64,000 nt of DNA from Ascidia mentula (taxonomy: Eukaryota > Chordata > Ascidiacea > Phlebobranchia > Ascidiidae), in contig OX387198.1 in NCBI GenBank assembly GCA_947561715.1, positions 4,960,001 through 5,024,000 on the forward strand, in the 5' to 3' direction. Of this stretch, positions 9,600 to 37,169 are shown in pieces. A model generated the notes under the pieces. The model did no database searches and was not told where the DNA came from. It saw only the letters and a list, made by a program, of their open reading frames with translations. A program made the position numbers and the translations under genes. Position 1 is the first letter of the stretch, and the number at the start of each line of letters is the position of its first letter.

Positions 9600-10248
9600 A
9601 TGGGAGACACTGCACCTACTGCAGCCGCAAGCACTTCAATCTCTTTCAATCTTAATTACGTCACTTCGATCTCCGGCATCTTGAAAATTGCTGAAATCAT
9701 TCTTGGTCTCATCTGCTGGGCATGTGTTGCATCTATTAAATATTACCCAGCGGCACACCAGTTCGTCCTGTTTGTTACAATTACTTCGTGGATCCTTACA
9801 ATGTAAGTGTACTTTTAGTGCTTTATTCTTACATATTACAGCTTTTTAAACAGACTAAAATTTCCAGATATTGTTTGCAATTCAATAATTGATTTTATTA
9901 TCGATTGTAGCGTAAAGGTTTCATTTTTTCACAAGTTGCGTTGATTGCAGATTCCTGTTTGTCATTTACTTGTTTGGGCTGCATGCTTCGACCTGCTCCG
10001 GTGCACCTTGGGGCGTTATAGAGTTCGGATTTAATGCATTTTGGGGGTTGTTGTACTTCATAGCAGCATGTGTGGCCGCCGCATATACATACAACGCAAG
10101 TGTTCTTGTAGCAGCGGCAGTGTTTGCCTTCTTCACCACCATTGCCTACCTCATACACACAGCCATATCGCTTAAGGAATGGAGAGGCAGTTTTCCGTGG
10201 GAGTCTTCTGCATCACCTAGCGGTGGAGCAACTGGGAGCCAGGCCTGA
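9600..10248 (+). CDS. MARVEL-domain four-pass membrane protein, gene 3
   Basis: Exons 9600-9802 and 9951-10248 are joined by GTAAGT...TTGCAG in phase 2, giving about 166 aa. It is closest in layout to gene 1: FSFNLNY in gene 1 against ISFNLNY here before helix 1, AAHQFVLFV in helix 2, then GAPWGVIEFGFN, FIAACVAAAY and a last helix ending in EWRGSFPW. The N-terminus is Ala/Thr/Ser-rich rather than poly-Thr. The three genes are co-oriented with spacings of about 3-5 kb and must be tandem duplicates. Function is inferred only from the MARVEL family (membrane-domain organisation and vesicle traffic). Confidence 0.83.
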
Positions 10249-11331
10249 GGTTCTTGCATTGGTTTAAAAGAATTTAAAATAAGGTTTATGTCGAATGTTC
10301 GCTACCACAGTACTAAAACTGCCGTGGTGCGACCGATTGGTACTCAAAGACATTAAACATGTGTTAATTAATTTTGTTGATTTATGCTTTGTGCAGAATT
10401 TACTTGGGTTGTAAATGACACCTAAAATAACGATTGGTGTTTTTCCTGTCGCGTATATAAGTTTTAAACATGTTGACTCGAACATGCAGTACTATTCTTG
10501 TAAACCAGTTTATTTGAGTACTTCGTGTTAAAAATGTGTTCGTCATGAATGATTGACTTCTGCCATGGATATAATGATGTAATTTTTCATTGATTTGATT
10601 CCATACACAGTATTTTAATCATCCCCGTTGTTTGAGCAGTAATTATAATTCGAATATATTGTATTCCATACCATCTGGAATGACTTTACCAGCTAACTTT
10701 TAGAAAGTTACAGTTAAAAATCAATACTATCCAGGGATCATAGCACTACAAAAAAAAGGTTGTTAATGCAATTGATTTTCGTTCTTTACACTAAGCGTGC
10801 CATGTATGGCTACTTCCTTGTCCAGCGCCAAACACCGCTATTAATGCGTCACAATGTGTTTCGGATAGTAGGAAAGGAATCGGTTGCTGCACAACTTTCG
10901 GTTGCTGCACAACTTGGATCTAAATGCTCGTGCTAGTTGGTGTACAATGTTAGTCGACTTTCACATAATAATAAACCATAAAACTTAGGTAACAAACACA
11001 CGAAAGATGTGGCAACATCAACGAAGTTCTTTATTTAGGTACAACAACAACGAAATTGGAAAATTGAAGAGAAAATGGCGCAAAAAAAACACGGTCAGAA
11101 TTCGGATTTTCGCGCATAAACCGCAGGGAACTGAACTAGAAAAGAAACCAACAGTGCGTACACAATATACATACTCCAATTTCAATGACAGCAAGAACAA
11201 TGGCTTGTACGCAAACACAGCAGCGAGTAAAACGTCCAATCTCTTGTAAATGAAGCACGATTAACAAACGACAACACAGCCGTAACACGGGAATAGGCGA
11301 CTGACGTCATCGCTGCGTCACAGTAACGACG
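10249..11331. other. Convergent intergenic region between MARVEL gene 3 and SMC5
   Basis: This holds the 3' flanks of two converging genes. A TTTATT at 11029-11034 (AATAAA on the minus strand) is a plausible SMC5 polyadenylation signal about 300 nt past its stop. No coding region is supported; the two opposed frames at 11007-11249 are mutual shadows without a domain. Confidence 0.5.
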
Positions 11332-22359
<11,028 letters not shown>

Positions 22360-23256
22360 ACTTGTAATTATATAATATCCTCTACATTTGTGCTTAGGGC
22401 TGGCTGCATGCCGATGGGAACTGCATTTAACACCAGCAACAGATTGTTAACAAAGCATTTGATTATTCAAAGTAAGCTACTTCTGAAAGGCAAAAACACC
22501 TATCTATAAATACACACAGTTAAGCAATACAGATAAAAAGTAATTTCCAGAGCAAAAATTAACACATCTTTCTTTTGGTGTCATGTGTCAATGTAGCACA
22601 AGACCCAAAAACTTAGTTTATTTGGATTTAACAAGTTTACTACGTCCTTAGTTAGTTGCCAATTTTGTAATCGTCTAAACATCATCAGTGGTTTGTTTTG
22701 CAGGCGTCACTTCCATAACACCGGGAGAAAATGTATGTATATTGCGCTAGCAGTAGTAGTTAAACTGGTGCACGTAACGTTTGTAAGAAACAACAATTGC
22801 TCAACGGCCAAGGATTTTGTAGTAGCATATGCACAAAAACAACTAAAGCATATATTAAATACATGTTTTGCGGAAATAAGCGAAAAATAATTGGAAAAGC
22901 TGCAACAATACAATTTCCGATTCCAAAAGCAGCTTGTGCGATCACGTGACAGACAAAGTTGTTCCCGCCAGTTGTAAACTTTCTCACGAGCGCACTGACG
23001 CATTTAGAGCTCTCGTTTTGTTTGAGAAATATATTTTTAACTTCGGTTAACGTGTCGAAGGATTACAACACTTTTCCAATAACTCGAAAACTGCGGTTCA
23101 AAATAGAAAAATGAAGAAATGAGCAGAGACATTTGTTAAGGTTCCCACAAAGCTGCAGGGGAAAACTTGCACCTTGCCAGCAAACAATACGTCCCCATTC
23201 AAACGATACATGAGCATGAACGGTGGGAAATAAACAGATGGCTTGAATGAAAATTG
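22360..23256. promoter_or_regulatory. Divergent promoter region between SMC5 and trypsin A1
   Basis: SMC5 (minus) and trypsin A1 (plus) are head to head, with 973 bp between start codons. The trypsin side has a TATA box at 23257; the SMC5 side shows none. Opposed open frames of 60-100 codons at 22693-23003 have no domain and are repeated in the second copy. The whole region recurs at 27770-28664. Confidence 0.6.
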
Positions 23257-23262
23257 TATAAA
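23257..23262 (+). promoter_or_regulatory. TATA box, trypsin A1
   Basis: TATAAA lies 76 bp before the ATG at 23333, conserved at the equivalent place of trypsin A2 (28665-28670). This fits a short leader and a strong tissue-specific promoter. Confidence 0.75.
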
Positions 23263-23332
23263 TGCACAGGGCGAGCACGTTCACTTCATTCGTATCCTTC
23301 ACTCCGAAGAACAACTACGAAAATCTAGAAGA

Positions 23333-24679
<1,347 letters not shown>

Positions 24680-24724
24680 ATGGCGACATTCATTCAATTG
24701 CCGCTAATTGGCTGATATCTCGCA

Positions 24725-24730
24725 AATAAA
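24725..24730 (+). terminator. Polyadenylation signal, trypsin A1
   Basis: AATAAA, 46 nt after the stop, conserved in A2 (30131-30136) and B (35225-35230). Confidence 0.7.
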
Positions 24731-24834
24731 CATGAATTGAACAAAATACTGTTGTGACTTTTATCCTAATTTACAACCTGAAAGGCAGAACAGTTGTAAA
24801 TGTTAGTGAGTGCGTGTAAGCTAAGTAGCTCAAG

Positions 24835-24998
24835 TAGTACTACTTTAGCTGGATCAACCAACCCATAAATAACTTCGCACACCTAATAACTTCGAACTTC
24901 GCACACATAATAACTTAAATAACAATTCACATCAATAACTTCGAACAAAACATTGTTGTAACATTTACATTTATCTTATTTATCAACCTGAAAGGCAG
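24835..24998 (+). pseudogene. Relic of a trypsin 3' end, copy 1
   Basis: TAGCTGGATCAACCAAC echoes the last codons of the trypsins (ATCAGCTGGATCAACCAG). The stretch up to 24998 echoes the trypsin 3' flank (AACAAAACATTGTTGTAACAT..., then CAACCTGAAAGGCAG, as at 24745-24788). The partner at 30246-30381 keeps more of the match. An ATAACTTCG(CACAC) motif has expanded inside copy 1. Confidence 0.55.
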
Positions 24999-26861
24999 TA
25001 ATATTTGTGGCTGCGCTTCAAATAGAAATGTCGGACACCGCTTCGGTAAATATAAAATCTGGAAACAAATTACCTCAAAAAAAATCACCAGTTGGCAAAA
25101 ACACATGTATACTCTTCATAATCTGCAACAACTAATGACACAGGTTCTCGTGGGCAATAATCTTCCGGTTTTCGTTCTTTTTTCTTGTTTTCCGCCAAAA
25201 GCAATAGCTTTCTGCGCACAGTAACAGTTTCCCACCGTCAAGCCTTTATTTATTAAGAGTCAAATCATGTTTGTTTTGCGTCTGCAACAAAGAAGAGAGA
25301 AAATGAAATTTAGTATCAAGCTTTTAAAAGTTTCTGCTTGTTGTAATGTAGGAATGCAATGCTATACAAATAAAATGTGATTTAAATATCAGCAGGGAGT
25401 CGAAACAGAATTGAATCCGAACCCCTGAACCGCTTGGAGCGGTTTATTTTTGTGAACCGGAGCTAAACCGGAACCGGTAACTTATACCTTGAAAAAAAAA
25501 ACCGAACCGGATCTGAACTGAACTGAACAATTTGAATCAAAACCGAACTGATCACTAGGTTAACAGGCTTTGCATCCTATCTGGATCAGTCACTTTTTCG
25601 AAGCTCTGAAATCTGAAATATAAAAACTCCCGGTTTGAACTCCCGACCCTGGGATCATTATTTCGAACTGATGCGCCTTTTGCGTTGCCAGTTTGGCCTG
25701 AACAGTCGAACAATTTATTTGTGAAATCACAATACAATTGAAACTTTCACAAACGATTTAGTGCTATTTGTTTTAAAAAAGTTCTTGGTTTTTCGTTTTG
25801 ATTACCTTTTAGTTTAAAATAACACAGTAAACAAAATCTGAACCGTTGGAACGCTCTAGACTGTCGAATTGCTTGAGCTGTAATTGAATCTGAACCCGTC
25901 ACGTACAAATTTTACGAATCGAACCCGAACCGCACACAAACAAATAAAAAAAAAAACTAAAACTGGTTCCATATAAATCGGCTTGAACTGCATGCTTGTT
26001 AAATATCGATCGTTATTTGAAATCTATCTGTTTTAGCTGAACTATGGTAAATACAAACCTTTTTCGTTTTTTCTAACACGAGTTGTACGACATATTCCCC
26101 CTTGAAAAGACTTCGTTTAAATTTCTATAAAATGTGGCATCAATCAAGGTGTGGAATCTACCTTTTAGTACTTCTTCGAAAACTGGTAGAATCAAGTCGG
26201 TATTAGGTTTTAATATGCACTTTATTTACACAGTTTCAATGTAAATCGTAATTATGGAGGGTTTCTTACCGCACCTTATTCAAATACATCATCAATACAG
26301 TTAGTCGACCAACAACATACTACATTTATCGTTTTGCCCGACAATAAATTGCCATGCCACTCTCAATCACTTTACAAAAGTTGTGAGATTGTTACGTCAC
26401 AATTAAGGCACCTATCACAGAGCGAACTTTGTGGCGGGAGACAATTAATTTCATGCAGGGGAGGTTATTGTCCGCAACTAAAGGCAAATTGCATTTCTTT
26501 TCGGTCGTCTTTGTTTTGGGTTGCAGATGGATGGCAACCCTGCGTATAGTTCACGTGCATTGCAGCTTCGTGTGCTAATTTTGATGAAGCCACTGCATAT
26601 GTGCGAATGTTAATGCAGAATTTCCACCACCATATGTGGTATGATAACTAAACAAACGACACAAATAGAAGTGAACACTTGAGCCGGAGTGCAGAAGGGG
26701 CGTGGAGGGAAAACTTGCATCTTGTGAGCAGACGAATTTAGCCAGCGTGTTTTGTCAGCAGGAGTTGTGGGAAAGTTACAGCTGAACTAAGGCAAAAAAG
26801 CGTTAAGTACGACTGTCAAAACCGTCATAACTTTAATCGTCATTTCGACACCGGATAATTC
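24999..26861. other. Spacer between trypsin A1 and the trypsin B exon 1 copy
   Basis: No gene is seen. Around 25425-25560 and 25840-25960 the sequence is dense in AACCG/AACTG motifs, including GAACCGCTTGGAGCGGTT. Around 25610-25705 a minus-strand GGTCGGGAGTTCAAACC resembles a tRNA B box, so a decayed SINE is likely. Everything here recurs at about 30999-32912 apart from the 680-bp insertion. Confidence 0.55.
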
Positions 26862-26913
26862 ATGAAAATGAAGCTTCTCGCCGTATTGGCCCTTTTCGTC
26901 GCAACTGCATCAT
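26862..26913 (+). pseudogene. Orphan first exon of a trypsin B copy
   Basis: These 52 bases match trypsin B exon 1 (32913-32964) with one codon changed (valine to alanine in the signal peptide) and keep the GTAAGT donor. The rest of the gene is missing because the duplication breakpoint falls 133 bp further on, in intron 1. Its promoter flank is also copied, so it could still be transcribed into SMC5 antisense sequence. Confidence 0.9.
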
Positions 26914-27046
26914 GTAAGTTCATCTTCAAGTTATTTTTGGATGATCGGTTGGTTGGTTTGTCCATTATAAGCTGACAATTTTAAACAAGTAGAGTCGGCG
27001 TGATGTTCGCTCTCAAGGTATGTCGCTTCTTGCGTTAATCACAAAA

Positions 27047-27769
<723 letters not shown>

Positions 27770-28664
27770 ACTTGTAATTATATAATATCCTCTACATTTG
27801 TGCTTAGGGCTGGCTGCATGCCGATGGGAACTGCATTTAACACCAGCAACAGATTGTTAACAAAGCATTTGATTATTCAAAGTAAGCTACTTCTGAAAGG
27901 CAAAAACACCTATCTATAAATACACACAGTTAAGCAATACAGATAAAAAGTAATTTCCAGAGCAAAAATTAACACATGTTTCTTTTGGTGTCATGTGTCA
28001 ATGTAGCACAAGACTCCAAAACTTAGTTTATTTGGATTTAACAAGTTTACTACGTCCTTAGTTAGTTGCCAATTTTGTGATCGTCTAAACATCATCAGTG
28101 GTTTGTTTTGCAGGCGTCACTTCCATAACACCGGGAGAAAATGTATGTATATTGCGCTAGTAGTTAAACTGGTGCACGTAACGTTTGTAAGAAACAACAA
28201 TTGCTCAACGGCCAAGGATTTTGTAGTAGCATATGCACAAAAACAACTAAAGCATATATTAAATACATGTTTTGCGGAAATAAGCGAAAAATAATGGGAA
28301 AAGCTGCAACAATACTCCAAATTTCCGAATCCAAAAGCAGCTTGTGCGATCACGTGACAGACAAAGTTGTTCCCGCCAGTTGTAAACTTGCTCACGAGCG
28401 CACTGACGCATTTAGAGCTCTCGTTTTGTTTGAGAAATATATTTTTAACTTCGGTTAACGTGTCGAAGGATTACAACACTTTTCCAATAACTCGAAAACT
28501 GCGGTTTAAAATAGAAAAATGAAGAAATGAGCAGAGACATTTGTTAAGGTTCCCACAAAGCTGCAGGGGAAAACTTGCACCTTGCCAGCAAACAGTACGT
28601 CCTCATTCAAACGATACATGAGCATGAACGGTGGGAAATAAACAGATGGCTAGATTGAAAATTG
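27770..28664. promoter_or_regulatory. Copied divergent promoter region (SMC5 copy / trypsin A2)
   Basis: Near-identical to 22360-23256, with a 6-bp loss in a (TAG)n-like stretch near 28160 and a few substitutions. TATA box for trypsin A2 follows at 28665. Confidence 0.6.
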
Positions 28665-28670
28665 TATAAA
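28665..28670 (+). promoter_or_regulatory. TATA box, trypsin A2
   Basis: TATAAA, 76 bp before the ATG at 28741, identical in position to that of A1. Confidence 0.75.
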
Positions 28671-28740
28671 TGCACAGGGCGAGCACGTTCACTTCATTCG
28701 TATCCTTCACTCCGAAGAACAACTACGAAAATCTAGAAGA

Positions 28741-30085
<1,345 letters not shown>

Positions 30086-30130
30086 ATGGCGACATTCATT
30101 CAATTGCCGCTAATTGGCTGATATCTCGCA

Positions 30131-30136
30131 AATAAA
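30131..30136 (+). terminator. Polyadenylation signal, trypsin A2
   Basis: AATAAA, 45 nt after the stop, at the same place as in A1. Confidence 0.7.
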
Positions 30137-30245
30137 CATGAATTGAACAAAATACTATTGTGACTTTTATCCTAACTTACAACCTGAAAGGCAGAACAGT
30201 TGTAAATGTTGTTGAGTGCATGTGGGCTAAGAAGCTCAAGTAGTA

Positions 30246-30381
30246 TACTACTTAAGCTGTATCAACCGATACATTTACATTACCGCTAACTCGCCGATGT
30301 CTCACAAGCACACAAAAATAACTTCGAACAAAACATTGTTGTAACATGTACATTTGTCTTAATTTACAACCTGAAAGGCAG
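30246..30381 (+). pseudogene. Relic of a trypsin 3' end, copy 2
   Basis: TACTTAAGCTGTATCAACC, then TACATT, CATTACCGCTAACTCGCCGATGTCTC and finally CAACCTGAAAGGCAG follow the trypsin end codons and 3' flank in order (compare 30053-30192). A trypsin gene end was therefore duplicated before the 5.4-kb event, since both copies carry it. Confidence 0.6.
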
Positions 30382-30515
30382 TAATACTCGTAGGTGCGCT
30401 TCAAATAGAAATGTCGGACACCGCTTCGGTAAATATTAAAACTGGACACAAATTACCTCAAAAAAATATCACCAGTTGGCAAAAACACATGTGTCCTCTT
30501 CATAATCTGCAACAA

Positions 30516-31195
30516 ATCAAATCAAATCAAATCAAATCATGTTTATTTTGCGAGAAAAGCAACTACGCGACGAACAAAAAACAAGGAAATGAAATGGCAT
30601 GGGCACCGATAAAACCATAAAGGTTATCGAGTCAGGCGCCCATGTAAAGGTGATTTCCTCACGGAGAATCACCGTCTGCCGTAGGATCGCAGCCAGTCGC
30701 ACTGGGAGGTGATGGGTTGCGACAAGCTGCATGTGACGAAAAGGTGGCCACCCGGCCGTGCTGGCCAAAGCAAAACCCATCGAAACGCAAACGCCAACTC
30801 GGTTCTCAGAACGTTTCCTTTGATCCACATCGACAGACCTTAACGTCCCGAGGACAGTCCAAACGTGGTGGTTTTGGTTGGAGATGGTCAGGATCGTATG
30901 GAGGTTGCGCTTGTTGAATCATCGTAGGTCTTGCTGATGATCAATCGCACGTTATGATGTTGGTGTGCAGCGCTCCTAGGTCTGAAACAACAACGGATCC
31001 TACGGCAGTAAATTGTTCATTTAGGCGTAGAGTGTACAGTGGAATATGCATAAAAACACAAATAAAAACACCATAAAAAAAAGACAGAAGAAACGCAATA
31101 AACGACAGGAGGACTACAAGAAAAAAGGGGAAAACGGACTGCTAACAGGGTGGATGAAAAAGGAAGTTAATACTGAGATGTGAAATATTGGCGGA
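30516..31195 (-). mobile_element. 680-bp retroelement insertion with 8-bp target-site duplication
   Basis: Copy 1 reads CTGCAACAACTAATGAC uninterrupted (about 25122-25138). In copy 2 the same site is split, with TGCAACAA on both sides (30508-30515 and 31196-31203). The low-coordinate end is (ATCAA)n; on the minus strand this is a 3' tail of TTTGA repeats, the kind of tail made by LINE-driven retroposition. No long open frame is present, so it is a SINE or a 5'-truncated LINE. A truncated relative is at 17253-17385. It entered after the tandem duplication. Confidence 0.85.
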
Positions 31196-31203
31196 TGCAA
31201 CAA

Positions 31204-32912
31204 CTAATGACACAACATCTCGTGGGCAATAATCTTCCGGTTTTCGTTCTTTTTTCTTGTTTCCCGCCAAAAGCAATAGTTTCCTGCGAACAGTAACAAT
31301 TCCCACCGTCGAGCCTTTATTTATTTTGGAGTCAAATCATGTTTGTTTTGCGTCTGCAACAAAGATTAGAGAAAATGAAATTTAGTATCAAGCTTATAAA
31401 ACTTTCTGCTTGTTGTAATGTAAGGATGCAATGCTTTACAAATAAAATGACATTTAAATATCAGCAGGGAGTCGAACCAGAATTGAATTCGAACCCCTGA
31501 ACCGCTTGGAGCGGTTTATTTTTGTGTACCGGAGCTAAACCGGAACTGGTAACTTATAACTTGAAAATAAAAGCGAAACGGATCTGAACTGGACAATTTG
31601 AATCAAAACCGAACTGATCACTATAGGTTAAGCTTTGCAGCCTAGCTGGATCAGTCACTTTTTCGAAGCTCTGAAATCTGACATATAAAACTCCCGGTGT
31701 GGTTTGAACCCGCAACCCTAGGATCATTTTTCGAACTGATGCGTCTTTTGCGTTGCCAGTTTAGCCGGAACAGTCGAACAATTTGTTTGCGAAATTACAA
31801 TACAATTGAAACTTTCACAAACGATATAGTGCTATTTGTTTAAAAAAGTTCTTGGCTTTCGTTTTGATTACCTTTTAAGTTTGAAATAACACAGTAAACT
31901 AAATCTAAACCTTTGGAACGCTCTGGACTGTCGAATTGCTTGAGCTGTAATTGAATCTAAACCTGTCACACAAATTTTACGAATCGAACCTGAACCGCAC
32001 ACAAACAAATCTAAAAAAAAACTAAAACTGGTTCCGTATAAATCGGCTTGAACTGCTTGTTAAATATCGATCGTTATTTGAAAGCTATCTATTTTAGCTT
32101 AACTGTGTTACATACAAACCTTTTCCGTTTTTTTCTAACACGAGTTGTACGACATTCGTTTAAAAAGCCTTCGTTTAAGTTCTATAAAATGTGGCATCAA
32201 TAAAGGTGTGGAATCTACCTTTCAGTAATTCTTCGGAAACTGGTAGAATCAAGTCGGTATTAGGTTTTAATATGCACTTTATTTACACAGTTTCAATGTA
32301 AATCGTGATTATGAAGGGTTTCTTATCGCACCTTATTCAAATACATCATCAATACAGTTAGTCGACCAATAACATACTACATTTATCGTTTTGCCCGACA
32401 ATAAATTGCCACTCATGACTCAATCACCAAACAAAAATTGTGAGATTGTTACGTAACAAGGCGCCTATCACAGAGCGAACGTTGTGGCGGGAGAGAATTA
32501 AAATAATATACAGGGGTGCGTTATTGTCCGCAACAAAAGGTAAATTGCATTACTTTTCGGTCGTCTTTGTTTTTGATTGCAGATGGATGGCAACCCTCCG
32601 TATAGTTCACGTGCATTGCAGCTTCGTGTGCTAATTTTGATGAAGCCACTGCATATGTGCGAATGTTAATGCAGAACCACCATCATGTGGTATGATAACT
32701 AAACAAACGACACAAATAGAAGTGAACACTTGAGCCGGAGTGCAGAAGGGGCGTGGAGGGAAAACTTGCACCTTGTGAGCAGACGAATTTAGCCTGCGTG
32801 TTTTGTCAGCATAAGTTGTGGGAAAGTTACAGCTGAACTAAGACAAGAAAGCGTTAAGTACGACTGTCAAAACCGTCATAACTTTAATCGTCATTTCGAC
32901 ACCGGATAACTC
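31204..32912. other. Spacer and upstream region of trypsin B
   Basis: Copy of about 25131-26861. It contains the AACCG-rich stretch, the tRNA-like segment near 31685-31790 and the trypsin B 5' flank. No TATA box is obvious upstream of trypsin B, unlike the A genes. No other gene is seen. Confidence 0.5.
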
Positions 32913-35179
<2,267 letters not shown>

Positions 35180-35224
35180 ACGGCGACGCTCATTCAATTA
35201 CCTCTAATTGGCTGATGCCTCGCA

Positions 35225-35230
35225 AATAAA
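35225..35230 (+). terminator. Polyadenylation signal, trypsin B
   Basis: AATAAA, 46 nt after the stop. Confidence 0.7.
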
Positions 35231-35950
35231 CATGAATTTAACAAAACACTATTGCGGCGTGTGTATGTTTATTTATAACCTGCGTGAGGTAAATGCCAAG
35301 AACCACTTCACAGCTATTTAGGTCGGCATTTGTGATCCAAAATAGTAGGAATCAATGCGAATGTTGGCAAATGCGGCCTAACTGTGAGGTGGATCTTTAT
35401 AGCATCTACCCAACTTGAAAGGAAGAAGGGTCGCGAATCGTTAGCGGGTGTATCTTAAAACACTGCAGCAGCTGAATCAACAGCAAAATGGATGCGTAAT
35501 CCAGCACATGACATCATCAGGTTGTGCATAACAATCCAAAACGATAGAATTCACCTAAAAGTATGAACCGCTATTTTGTACGAGTAAGATTTCTGAAAAA
35601 AATTGTATAAATTTACCTAATTTAAGTTTCTCAAAACTATTTAGAATTGAGTACCGACAAGAACTCTTGGTTTAACTGTCATGTGATCTCATGTGTGCCT
35701 GCAAACGTTTTTTCACTTGTATCTCTACTAAGATTAAATTGGTTCATATGGCCAAAAGTTTTTGACTTCAAACATCGTTCCGCAAAGCAACACAACAACC
35801 AAACGTGCTCAATAACTTCAAATGAAATTAATCCAATGAGGAATTAAAAAAAAAGACGTGTCTTACCAATCTTTGAGTAGGTTATTTGGGAGGGGCGATC
35901 AAATGTCCATTCGATCTCTCCAATGGCAATAACAACAACGATTGCTTAAC
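35231..35950. other. Intergenic, no gene seen
   Basis: AT-rich 3' flank of trypsin B with no frame longer than about 66 codons and no recognised domain. Confidence 0.5.
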
Positions 35951-36081
35951 CCGGGTCCACACTCACGCTTTGCGCCGGCGGATTCTTTGTTTGTTTTAAT
36001 GTCCCGAGCGTACGCCCGCACGCCGGCGTATAATGAAACAAACAAAGAATCCGCCGACGCAAAGCGTGAATGTGGACCCGG
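35951..36081. mobile_element. Palindromic MITE-like (foldback) element
   Basis: Arms 35951-35999 and 36032-36081 are inverted copies of about 50 bp with three or four mismatches, starting CCGGGTCCACA and running through GATTCTTTGTTTGTTT. They enclose a GC-rich centre of about 32 bp with its own CGCCGGCG. The base composition is unlike the surroundings. No coding capacity and no clear target duplication. The class is uncertain. Confidence 0.7.
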
Positions 36082-36161
36082 CCTTGCACCGGATAAAATC
36101 AGGCATAATTGTTTAGGGAGTGGCGTTGTTTTTAATGCGCGACCACAGCATTCTCATCAAA

Positions 36162-36329
36162 ATGAGAAAAAAAAATCTGGGAAAAGTTACTTCGAAAGTA
36201 AATGAAGACACAATTAATGTTCAAGCAAAAATAAGAAAATTGCAACAAGAATTACTCAAAGGCGAAAAACTCAACCGCAGGAAGAATAGCTTTTTGACGA
36301 AATATAGAGTAAAATGCGATTATGGATGA
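36162..36329 (+). CDS. Possible small coiled-coil ORF or exon fragment
   Basis: A 55-codon frame starts MRKKNLGKVTSKVNED and continues with a charged, helix-like stretch (AKIRKLQQELLKGEKLNRRK). It looks more like coding sequence than the flanks, but there is no domain match, no clear promoter and no splice partner. It may be a relic exon or chance. Reported with low confidence. Confidence 0.2.
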   Translation: MRKKNLGKVTSKVNEDTINVQAKIRKLQQELLKGEKLNRRKNSFLTKYRVKCDYG

Positions 36330-37020
36330 TTCTAGTAATGGTCTTAAAAAATAAGTTACACATAATTCTTTTACAGTTTCAAGAGTATACGTTATGTGCT
36401 ATAGTCCTCATCGTCACCCGAAACTCGTTTTTAATGTATTCAACAAGTTTAAATGTCCGGTCAGCTAGTTGTTGATGCTTATCAGTTTTCACTGGCATCG
36501 CAGCCAAGTTGGATTATAGCCACTTTTCCCTCAACAAGTCAGAGGTAAGGATCCGAAGCCACAAGTGACCTTTCACCCTTTGGTATAGCTACATAGTGAC
36601 GATTGTTTTCATTCATGCGCGTTGAAGGATCAAAATAATTCCTGCAGCCTTAGGTTTTGTGGCTCCAAACATGTTTTAATTTGTAGTAAATGGAAAAAAT
36701 GTCCTTGCGGAGTTTGCGCTATAGACAACTTGTCCTGTTCACAGCAATGAATTAAAATTTCTATGTCGTTAGGTCAACAAAGGTATATTGCACAGTTACG
36801 TTCAAAATGCAAAGTAATTGCGTATTAGTTGAAAATAAAATATAATGCTTTTGCCAAACTCGATTATTAAAGTCTTGTTTCACCTGTGGAGCAAAAATGC
36901 AACTATATTTTCCTTTCCGTTTCCCGCCATAACGAGGTCTAAATGCGCGAACGCTGTTAGCTTTTTCAACGACCGTTGTTCGCCTCGTGCTGGTAACAGA
37001 GTCACGTGACTGCAACCGGG
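36330..37020. other. Intergenic upstream of HIPK
   Basis: No gene seen. A minus-strand frame across 36761-37072 overlaps the HIPK promoter and lacks a domain. Confidence 0.5.
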
Positions 37021-37169
37021 ACGTCATATCCGCTGTTGGTCGAAGATGGCGATGAGCCGCTGAAATTGACAAAAGGGCATCATTGGCGCAGTGAAAACGA
37101 TAAAAAGCCGCGAGGACGAAGATTTAATAGGCGGCAAACGACGAAAACAAGAATTAAAGAGAATCTTGA
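37021..37169 (+). promoter_or_regulatory. HIPK promoter and non-coding first exon
   Basis: A locally GC-richer stretch contains ACGTCAT (CRE-like) at 37021-37027 and AAGATGGCG at 37043-37051 (the YY1-type motif found at TATA-less promoters). GAATCTTGA/GTAAGT at 37161-37175 is a good donor that would join to the acceptor TTGTAG/AT at 37975/37976, just before the start codon. The exon's 5' boundary is not known. Confidence 0.5.

Noticed and set aside
22693-23003. Opposed open frames of 60-100 codons between SMC5 and trypsin A1
   Set aside because: They overlap each other, have no domain and sit in the divergent promoter; their recurrence at 28.1 kb comes from the tandem duplication, not from selection.
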